Shown one piece after another: positions 50,701 to 62,700 of a stretch of DNA of 64,000 nucleotides. The stretch is from Owenia fusiformis (Eukaryota > Annelida > Polychaeta > Sabellida > Oweniidae). The notes below the pieces were generated by a model. It saw only the letters and a list, made by a program, of their open reading frames with translations. It was not told where the DNA came from and did not search any database. Position 1 is the stretch's first letter; every line of letters begins with the position of its first letter. Both the position numbers and the translations under genes were made by a program. The stretch covers positions 9,305,375-9,369,374 of the forward strand of contig CAIIXF020000005.1 of NCBI GenBank assembly GCA_903813345.2, given 5' to 3'.

Positions 50701-53700
50701 TACAACTAGTCATATACTTAAATTCATTTCATTTAAGGATTTAAGTCCTGGACTCAGTGAAATGTATAATGACCATTCCTTGAAGGTGTTGCTTTTACAA
50801 AATTTGCACAAGTTGCGCCAGCATCGAGTATTGATTTTAGGAAAAAATGCCCGAAAGGAATGGTCATTCCACAATTCATTGAGTTCAGGGGTTAAATTAT
50901 TATCACACATTGCACAATATTTATACAATACCACTAAAAAGATATGAAATGACCTAAAAGAATATGTTTTCAAGTAATCTTTTTGCAAGGGTCAATTTGT
51001 CACTTCTGTTTGTCGGTATCATGGATTGTCACCATGACAACCATACAACAATTAACATTTGACCTGCATAAGCACATAGCTTGTTATTCCCTATGGTACT
51101 ATTTATAGAATTTTACTCAAATGTGAACTTATCAGCTTCTCTGTTTCATAAGTTTCAATAGAATCGAGAATGAGCGACCTAGGGTGAATTCTTGGTTATA
51201 TAATTGCACGCAGTTATTTAAAATAGAGTTTTCAGATTGGCTGGAATATTACATACATGTACCTTGCCTAGCTATGTGTGAATATATTTTATACCTTACC
51301 TATGTAATAGTGATCAATTCCTTGCACAGGGGTAGGTGGGGTCAATGAGATGCTTGGCCCATTCAGTTGACACAGCTTCTTGTTTGAGCCACGGGATGTT
51401 TCTATATTGAATGTTTTGCAGCTTTCTCCAATCTTGCTGCATGCCAGACTGCATCGTAATGTGCTTCTAACCATCAACTCACTTATTAGTGTCTCTGTTT
51501 TTTGAGCATTTTTGATGTTCACATATGATCTTTGTTGAAACTGACCGGCATTAGTAACTTTTATTTCCCCGATAACAAGTATGAGAACTTTTAGAAAAGA
51601 AAGCCATATTCCTCTCATTTTGCCAACAACCTTTTCATTTAGACAAAGCGTTCATAGTTTACAGTTGTTATTAGGACGACATTTGCTTTTCTCAAAAAAC
51701 AGAATCGTGCGATTTGCTGAGATATTGAAATATGAAACGTCAATGCATATGATTAAAGAGAATAGAACATGCAAATGACTTTATTTTATTTTATATAATA
51801 TTATAAAAATATGTATTGATTAACTATGTGTTGAAAGTATCAAATGCACTAGCTGCACTTTCATTAACAATACTAATCTTCACAACCTAGATGAATAGAA
51901 AATATTGTTTTTTTTAATTATATGTCATGATATCTCTCCTGACGCTTGGTGCATTCTGTACTCTTTCGATTGTTTGACTAGGATAAAAGCAGTACAAATT
52001 GGAAATAGACTAAAAATAATCATTTGAGCTAAAAAATATGTTAAGCAAATATCATGGTAAAGCAGAGACATATAAAACATTTATATGTCTCTGGGTAGTT
52101 AATAAAAAATCAATGTTTATCAGGGACCATGGGTAACATATATTGTCTGTTTTAATGATTGGCATGGCAACCTGTAGTACATGATAAAACAATTCGTGTC
52201 AACTGAACACATGTACAGGTACACTGTATATGCCAGTGTGATTCCAGCCAAGTTAGATGAATACTGTGGTTCATCAATCAAAACCAATGAACTGATCATT
52301 ATTATATTTATGTATGATTTTTATACTATATTTATGGAATTGCCATTTTTGGTAGTATTTATTGAATTATTGGCCCCTTTATGTACAAAAACCCATTATC
52401 CAAGCATTGGGTTTTAATCAGCAAACAATGAAACAAGTCAGAACTTCAAACTTTAACATCATTGTCAGTTACTCTTGATACTTTATGTATTGTCCATATC
52501 ATACTGTAGTCTTGTGTCATTCATAATAGGTGGCCTGGGCTACCTAGATAACCCATGTATTGTTTGTATATCTACAGAGTTGTGCTGTAATACCTAGAAA
52601 ACATATATATTGTATGTACCACCCTTAAAATACTGAGGCAACCTGTATATTGTATGTATATCTACGGGTTGAACTTGAATACATAGAAAACCTATATACA
52701 TATTGTGTGTATATCTATCTACAGGGTGTTCTTAACTTCATATACAACCTGTATGGTGTATGTTTATCTACAGGGTGTCCTGGACTACCTAGACAACCTA
52801 TATATTGTATGTACATCTACAGGGTGATCTTAACTTAATATACAACCTGTATGGTGTATGTGTATTAACAGGGTGTGCTGGACTACATAGACAACTTATA
52901 TATTGTATGTACATCTACAGGGTTTTCTTAACTTAATATACAACCTGTATGGTGTATGTGTATTAACAGGGTGTGCTGGACTACATAGACAACTTATATA
53001 TTGTATGTACATCTACAGGGTTTTCTTAACTTAATATACAACCTGTATGGTGTATGTGTATTAACAGGGTGTCCTGGACTACCTAGACAACCTATATATT
53101 GTATGTACATCTACAGGGTGATCTTAACTTAATATACAACCTGTATGGTGTATGTTTATTAACAGGGTGTGCTTGACTACCTAGACAGCCTAAATATTGT
53201 ATGTACATCTACAGGGTGTCCTTAACTTCATATATAATCTGTATGGTGTATGTTTATCTACAGGGTGTGCTGGACTACCTAGACAGCCTAAATATTGTAT
53301 GTACATCTACAGGGTGTTCTTAACTTCATATACAACCTGTATGGTGTTTGTTTATTTACAGGGTGTGCTGGACTACCTAGACAACCTATCTATGAGTCAG
53401 ATCAGAAAGCTCTACTCCATGCTCAGTATGCTAGCCTTCCAACCTGGTGAGGAAGGGGGCCTCATACAAGATGACCTACACATTGTCATTAGAAAACAAC
53501 TCTCCAATAACAACACAAGGTTTGTACAAAAACATTTCAAAATGTTAAATTGAGGTTATTATGTCACCACCAAAAGTAGTGACATATTGATATGGTGTCC
53601 GTTTTCTGTGACAGCAGTTTACGAGCTTTAGATTTGAGATTTCACCTTCAATGACCTCTCAAGGTCAAAAAAGGTCAAAAGGTCATTTTTCAACTTGCTT

Positions 53701-56700
53701 CAAATTGACCAAATTTTTTTCAAATTAACAAGGTCTCAGAAATTCAAATCTGACTTTAGATTTTGAGATTTGACCTTCAATGACCCTCTCAAGGTCAAAA
53801 ACGTAAAAAAATCAACTTGCTTCAAATTGATCAAATTTTTTTTCAAAATCATTTTTAAGTTCCCAGAATTTAAAATCTGGCTTGATATTTCAGTTTTCAC
53901 CTTCAAGGTCAAAAAAGGGTTAAAAGATCTTTTTTTTAAAAGAACTTCTTCTAATTGACCAAATTTTTATTTCAAATTGAAATCTGATTTTTAGATTTAA
54001 GACTTGACCTTTATTGACCTTCTCAAGGTAAAAGGTAAAAAAGGTCAACCTTTCAACTTGCTTCAAATTGACCAAATTTTTTTCAAAATCATCTACAAGT
54101 TCTCAGAAGTTCAAATCAGACTAAGATTGAACTTATAATATTGTGAGCAATTATGTGGTGACATTTTGTCATGTTAATGCCTTGTGATGATATGTGTTTG
54201 GGAGTTCAAGGTTATTTTATATTGATTATAGAGTGAATACTGGAAATTATGCATATCACCTGTATTGAGCGAATAAGGAGGACAGGGTGGGATGAATTTG
54301 AGACCTGTAAATATGAGACCCCTTAAATATATTAAAAAAATTCCCTTGATAACCTTGAGGACTTTAGTACTTAACCTGTCTTCAAAATAAAGTAAAACAT
54401 GCATTTGTTTCAGATACAAGAGGATGGGTATTATAGGTGCTCTTATGGTGGTTAAGTGTATGGCCAGTACAAAGTAAGTTCTATACAGTTACTATAGTTA
54501 CTTCAGTTACAGTTACGTTATCACAATATCAAGTTCCTTTAGTGGCTCAATATTGTAAATGTGTAAGCCAAAAAAGGCCAAAGAGCAACATTTTGAACTT
54601 TTTGTGTCGCCACTACAAGTGGTGACATTGTTATAGTCTCTAATTGTTTTGTGAATGGTGTTTAGTGATTGGTGTTCAGCATCTGTAACAAATGTCAGTT
54701 GGTGACATTTTGCATGTTTTTGCCTTGTCTATAAAGAATTGATTGATTTTAGGCCTGATTCAAGTCTTGACAACTCCTCAACTTTAGACACGGGGGTATC
54801 AGAAGACATCTATAATCAAGTAGTTAACCTGCTGCAACTGGTACGTGCCAGTAGTGACTCAGTACCAGAGACTTCTGCTCTCTTCATGGATGAACTTGCC
54901 TGTATTGTGGAACAAGGGAACTTGGACACTAAGGTTGAGGTAGGGTGTCACTTCTTTCTTTTCCAACATATTGTTGCCTAGGTATTTTATGGTACCATCT
55001 GGCCTTTTCCAAAGAGGATTGGATCCCAGGGTTCTAACTCAATATTTTTAATCTCCAAGCAAATTGTTCAGTGCTGATTTCTACATCAAAGAATGCACGA
55101 ATGAACTGCAAGGAGAGTGACTGATATTCTAGGGATATCCGCCACAACAATCAAAATGTTGCTAATGTCTGACTTAAAACTGGCAATAAGTTCATAATCA
55201 GCCATTCAAAAGATTTGAACTAGATAGAATCTTGATCACTTCTTGTGTGTTTTGAAATTTTTTGTTGGAAATAAGACCAAAACTCGCGATTCAAATTCTG
55301 AAGAGAAAAAATGACGGCTGTTTAATTTTGAATTTTGAAATCATGTCATGACTCCATACATATTACAGTTGGGACCATGGGAGCCAATCCTCCCGGGTCT
55401 TACCTTGACACTTGACATCAAATTATTGTGAACCCTTTTACTTGCAACCATTTGAAACATGTTGCATCATGGGCCTTCAACTAATTGAAAGCCCATGGTT
55501 GCATCAAGTAGCCATGAAATTACGTATGAACTCATTCCAACAATACCAATGAAAAAATTGATAAGGATAGCTTCGGGAATGAATGCCTACAGTACATAAC
55601 ACTCTTCTAAATGATACTTGACATGTTTTAATGTACATTGTCTTTCATTTTCAGACATGGATCAGTGAGAATGTAATTAGTGATTTCCAGGACGATTATG
55701 TGGTTGATATAGACAAATCACCCAATACAAGGTTTGTGGATAATATCTCTAACATACATTGAAATGGGACATATAACAGTCCTTCTACGCATCTGAATTT
55801 AAATGTTGGTTTATGTTTTTGTTGGTTTTGCAAACATGTGTGACATACATATCCAATGAATTTGAAAATGAAATAAAATAGCTTTAAGGTGATTAGGTTT
55901 CTCATGGTCTTGCCTATGTTGCCTCAGTAATAAAGAAAACTATCTGATAAAATTTGCCCAGTTTTTGTTTGCAGCATTTTTATAGAAAATCTGTATATTT
56001 ATTTATAGTAAATAATAAAAGAGAGAGAATGCACAGCATTTTTTCACATATTGGCTAAAACTACCTGGATATTATTTGAGGCCTACATTACTCCTTGTAC
56101 ATTTCTATAATTTCCACATTCTTTTCTTCAGAAACAGTCTTCTAGAATGGGAGTCTCTACTTGGCTTAGATGATGAAGAGGAGGGAGGTATAGCAATCAA
56201 CCTGCTCCCACTTCTCATGCAGAATATGAAACAAAAACAAACACTTACTAATCACAGTAAATCGAAACAAAGGTATATATCTAAAGGATAGCTACATGTA
56301 CGTGAAACAAATATTAATTAATCATAGTAAATCAAAACAAAGGTAAACATCTAAAGGATAGCTACGTGAAACCTGTAAACTGGAACGCCTCCTGAAGTGA
56401 AACACCTCTTTTAGTGGAACACTTCAGAGTCCTAAGACCAACTGACTTAATGTTAAATGAACCTCTATAAATGGAACACCTCCCAAATGAAACACTTTTT
56501 AGAGGTACTTAAGGTGTTCCACGTAGACAGGTTTTACTGTGCGTATCATGAAAGTATGCCTGATACTGTTTCACAAAACTTTGAAAGACATTTTTGCTAA
56601 CAATATACTAGGCAAACGAAGGAAGTTCTGTAGGAATGTATGTAATGAAATGCTTGTTTGTAGGTTAGTGTCTCCAGCTGGTCTAGCCCCACACTTTAGA

Positions 56701-59700
56701 CTGTTGCATTTAATGAAATGCTTGTTTGTAGGTTAGTGTCTCCAGCTGGTCTAGCCCCACACTTTAGACTGTTGCATGTAATGAAATGCTTGTTTGTAGG
56801 TTAGTCTCTCCAGCTGGTCTAGCCCCACACTTTAGACTGTTGCATTTAATGAAATGCTTGTTTGTAGGTTAGTCTCTCCAGCTGGTCTAGCCCCACACTT
56901 TAGACTGTTGTATGTAATGAAATGCTTGTTTGTAGGTTAGTGTCTCCAGCTGGTCTAGCCCCACACTTTAGACTGTTGCATTTAATGAAATGCTTGTTTG
57001 TAGGTTAGTGTCTCCAGCTGGTCTAGCCCCACACTTTAGACTGTTCATTTAATGAAATGCTTGTTTGTAGGTTAGTGTCTCCAGCTGGTCTAGCCCCACA
57101 CTTTAGACTGTTGTATGTAATGAAATGCTTGTTTGTAGGTTAGTCTCTCCAGCTGGTCTAGCCCCACACTTTAGACTGTTACGTGTGTGTGAGCAGAAAC
57201 AACGCAATGGCAATCTGGAAGAGATAGATGCACTGCTAGGTAAGGCCAAAGAACTTGTTTCTGTTCATAATATCACAAACAAGACATTATTTAGAGCATG
57301 TTACAGATAGTTACGATTGGTAAGTGAGTAAGAAATTGATCTCTGCTAAAAATTTATAGAAAGTGTCGATTTCGATGGAGCGAGTCTCATACTGGTTATA
57401 CATACATTCATACTTAAATATCATATAATATATAACAGTTCTTCCATTTGTTGGAAATATGATTTAATCATAGTTAATAGTTGGTTTTAAGTAGAGACAA
57501 ATGCAAAAACATACTGTTATGATTTCTTGCAGGGTGTCCTGTGAATATGTTCAAGATGGAAATATTAAGCAAGGTTGAATCTCTGTCATCCACAGAGAAA
57601 GAACTCATCTGTTCATCTATGTTCTATCTGGTCAACTGGTTTAGAGAGGTAGGTAATAACATTGTACCCATGCATCTTAAGAAAAGACACACCAGTTGTA
57701 AGATAATCCTCATGCACAAACATCTCTTTGTGCTGTGAACATTGAATTGAATTGACAAAATAGAAAATAAGAAAAATAGCAGAGTCTTATTAATAATGTC
57801 AATCAATGAAAAGCACAATGTATGATATTATAAGTACTGTTAATAAGTATGAACACAGGAAGTCACAAAATCAGTCTAAGTATATATTATGTTAAATCAC
57901 ATTACAGGTTGTAAATGCCTTTGCCAGTCAGGATGACCCAGAAATGAAGGGCAAAGTTATCTCTCGACTCCAGGCCATCACAACTATTCACAAACAACTC
58001 GAGAAATGTCTTTCAGGTATTTCCCCATCTTTGATAATTATTGTTTTATTTTAATCTATGTCACCACAAGAAGTGATGACATATTTTGTAAGTATGAGTG
58101 ATGCCATATTGTTATAGACTCCAACATTTTTGTGGATGATGGTGTTCGATGGTCAGCGACTGCCTTTTAACATTGAGAGTTTGGTGTCTGTAACAAATGG
58201 TGGTGGCACTTTGCATGTTAATGCCTTGTTTAAAAAGTCCAATGCAGCTAGACCTAAAATGATTAAAATTGACTTAATTGAAATATCAATTGGGATAAAA
58301 ATGAAAGTAATATGTGTTTTGAATTGCATTATGATTATAGTTGTCGGGAAATATGTTCCCCCTGTGTGTCACTTTGCTGCCGAAGATTCACTTCTACCCA
58401 CAGTTAGTAAACCTCCTCAAGCTGCACGAAATCCAAAGAAAGCTTTGAATAAAAGGTAACACTACAAAGTGATCTGTCCTGCATTGGAGCATGGGGGTGC
58501 AGTACCCATTTAAGATTTTGTAAATGTGCTTGCACCCACCTGACAACATTTGGCAATTTAAAAGAATGCGTAGTGTAGTCACCTCACATGGCCTTTTGAG
58601 CTAATTATTTTGATGTATATCCACTTATGTGATATTATGGTATATCAATAAATAGATAAATGCCCATACATGAGTAAAAGTAATGTAAATTCATAAATTA
58701 AAATCTATGTACAAATTCATAAATTGAAATCCATGTACGAAGTTACATCTAGGTTCATGATTTGTAGGAAGCGGGATAGCCCTGACACCACCATTGACAG
58801 CCAAACTAGTCAAGTAAGTGAAAGGCTGAATGGCAAATTATTAGAATATCAATTGTCCCAGTAGATGTAATGTACAAAGCCAAATATGATACACTTGAAG
58901 GTAAGGCTGATAATGCCTTCACCAAAACCACTACAAGTGTATGTACTTTATGTATTTGTAAAATAAATTCTATGAATGAAAAATAAAAAAAAGGTAACAG
59001 AGATACACAAAGACACAACTATGTAATGTAAATGTTATTAGCCATGAGGAAACACATCCCAACAACTCTTCCATAGAAGAGATTTATCTATAATTTGGTT
59101 TTGCTAAAATATACAAAAACCATGTGCCTGCAGAATCATAATTTTTGTTTCAGACAACCCAGTTAAACAAGTCAACAGAAGATGATAAAGTTCCTTCAAA
59201 TGGACCTTCCATCAGTATAGCCAACTATAAATATTATTTTAGGTAAAGTATACTTGAGGTGGTTTATACACACGCAATGCTAATAAATAGTTTTAAAGTT
59301 TTATACCTTCTTTGCATGGTGCTTGATTTAATATTCAGAGATGAAATATAGAGTGTTTTCTCCAAAACTGCTACAGATATCACCTTCAAATTTTCAGGGA
59401 TAACTTATGAGTGCCTATTGTAGATGTGGATGAAAAAAATTTAACTAGAAACCTACTTCCTGTCTGCCATTTTGAAGTCAAATGCTAAAATCCTTGTCTG
59501 CAAACTTTAAGAAAAACTGCTTCACAGTTGCTTTTAAAACTTTAATATCTTGTTCAGCTCACTTCATTCTAGATCCGGTTAGGTTTTGGACCTGTTAGCT
59601 CAGTCATGTCCGCCATTTTGAATGTCTTTTTACAAGGGTTAGAAAAGTTAGAGCGCGATAATACTTTTTATCATATTGAATGGTGTTTTTGAGTTTTCAT

Positions 59701-62700
59701 ACTTTAACTATTTAGTTACAGCTTTATAAATAATTTCAGATGTACTTTGTTGTAAAAGCCTATGTTATTGTTAACAGTAGTTATATGTGATAATTTTGTA
59801 AAAAGAAATCAGCAAAAACTTTTTTATTGTCTGCCATTTTGGATTTTTCGGTCCTAAAATCTTGTCTGTGAAGTCTTGTCTGCGCATTTTCAGGTGAACC
59901 GTTTGGTGGATCAATTTCAAATTTTCAGGGATGATTCTTAGTATGAAAATCTAGAACTGATTAGTTTTTTTGGCATTCTGGGTAAATGTCAAGGCAGCCA
60001 TTTTGGATTTTCCGTCCTAAAATCTTGTCTGTAAAGTCTTGTCTACTCGTTTTCAGGTGAACTGTTTTGTAGATCAATTTCAAATTTTCAGGGATAATTC
60101 TTAGTATGAAAATCTAGAACTGATTAGTTTTTTGGCATTCTGGGTAAATGTCAAGGCAGCCATTTTGGATTTTCCGTCCTAAAATCTTGTCTGTAAAGTC
60201 TTGTCTACTCATTTCCAGGTGACAATTTGTAGATCAATTTCAAATTTTCAGGGATGATTCTCAGAATGAAAATCTAGATCTGATTAGTTTTTTGGCATTC
60301 TGGATAAATGTCAAGGCAGCCATTTTGGATTTTCCGTCTTAAAATCTTGCCTGTAAAGTCTTGTCTACGCGTTTTTAGGTGAACCGTTTGATAGATCAAT
60401 TTCAAATTTTCAGGGATGATTCTTTGTATGAAAATCTACATCTGATTAGTTTTTTGCATTCTGCATAAATGTTAAGGCAGCCATTTTGGATTTTCTGTCC
60501 TAAAATCTTGTCTGTAAAGTCTTGTCTACCCGTTTTCAGGTGAACCGTTTGGTAGATCAATTTCATATTTTCAGGGATGATTCTTAGTATGAAAATCTAC
60601 AAACAGATTAGTTTTTTGACATTCTGGGTAAATGTCAAGGCAGCCATTTTGGATTTTCCATCCTGAAATCTTGTCTGTCAAGTCTTGTTTACATGTTTCT
60701 GGTTAACTGTGTGACGGATCAATTTTCAGGGGTGCTTCTTAGTATGAAAATCTAGAACTGACTTAATTTTTGGCATTCTGGGTAAATTTTAAGGTGGCCA
60801 CTTTGGATTTTCCATCCTCAAATTGTGTTGGTAAAGTCTTGTCTACTCATTTTCAGGATAACCATTTGACAGGATCACCCATTGGTGGGGACATTTTGCA
60901 CACATTTGTGTTCTTGTTTTGTCATGTAAATGCAATGTTCAAAAATCTTGTTTATACGAGTATAATTTACATGTATTTGTATTTTCCTGCAGTTAATTTG
61001 TATTTAGGAGTAAATACATTATATTCTTGTGAATTGTGTCACATATTGTGAATTCACACATTGCTGTGTATTTCTGTTACAGAGAGTTGGACATGAGTGT
61101 GTTCAGTATACTGTCTACTACTTTCATTACAAAGGCTGCACTGGACACCAATATGAACACTGAAGTAAGGAGGCTTAAATCATTTATGTAAAAAAGAATA
61201 TAATGATTGTATCCCAAGGTTTTTTCTCAAAAAGGTGTTAAATCCTAATTAACCATTCATAGTTTTCAATACGGTATCATGTTATTTTCAACTTTTCCGA
61301 AATAAATCCATTTTATGAGGTTTCATGCAGTTCATCATACCATTGGATCCAGGCCCTACTTCTAGATTGAGAATCTGTCTTTTTGTTATCTGTTAAAGTA
61401 CATCTTTAAAACATTAAATGGTACATTTATTGTTTGTTGCATTCATATTAAAGGAGAGTACAACATTGAGGCTCCAACCAGAACAACTAGAGTTTCTATT
61501 AGAAGACCTCTCTAGTAAACTAGACCACTCCCTGATTGCATCTGCTAACAAACGCAGGACATTCCTTAAAGTAAGCTACTTTTTATATACAGTAAAACCT
61601 GTCTAATTGAAACACCTTTGTTACCTCTAAAAAGTGTTCCACTTGGGAGGTGTTCAATTCATAGAGGCTCATTTAACATTAAGTCAGTTGGTCTTTGAAC
61701 TCTGTTCAAAGTGTTCCATGAACAGAGGTGTTCCACTTTACAGGTTTTGCTGTCCATGTATATAATTTTGTCTCCCCTTTATGACAGACTTGTTATGAAA
61801 AGATTTTCATGGTCTGTATTTGATAATGAGGATTTTTTGCATACGACAGATTATCTCAAACATACACCGTAAATGACATAATTGTCACAGTGAAAATTGC
61901 AGATAGATTCAAGCATGATGTTATGGAATTGATTAACAAATACGCTTTAATTACTACTGTGGTAAATGGTCTTGATTCCTTTGTTGAAACATTTTCTTTG
62001 TCAGATCCTACTTGGCCATGGAGGGATTCATTTTTAAATTGTACTCTGCGCATTCTCATTTAATGGAATTTAAAATCTATAATAACATTCAATTCAAAAA
62101 GGTTTTTACATGTTATGTTCTATATTTTACAGACAAAGAATGATAAATCTGTTGGTCACTTCCACCTTGACCAGTTCACTCCAACAGATGTCTGTCAAAA
62201 ACTTACAGAACTCTTGCCCTCACTGTGTGCTCACCTAGAGGGCGCCAGTGCATTCTTTCAAGTAAGTGAAAACTTTTAAAAAGAAAGCATGAGCCATTTT
62301 CTTTTGTAATGTTATTCTCAAACAATGCACAATCGCATTAAGCTATTAAATATACATTTATGACACTCGTTTTGAAGTTGTGATTTGTGCGCATATTTTT
62401 TATTCGCCAAATGATCAAAAATCGTTATTAATGTATCAGTTTTGGAATATGTGATATAAAAACTTTTGGACTGATTTTTATTTAGTTTATGAATTCAAAA
62501 ACTTGTGATATCATACAGGAATGACTTATACAATTTTAGATATTTTCTGAATAAAGCCTTAATGGCTTAGTTTTAGTGATGATTCTTTTCAACATATTTC
62601 ATAGACGATGATAGCTGAGAATGATGGTGTATTAGATGGTCCCGGTTGTCATAGTGATGAAGCAAACACAATGGCCCGTTGCTATCATCATATTCTACAA

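Noticed and set aside
53197-53361. Open frame upstream of exon 15 as certain coding sequence
   Set aside because: It is array sequence. It is reported only as a possible alternative acceptor, because the conserved protein continues directly from K500 to GVLDYLDN.
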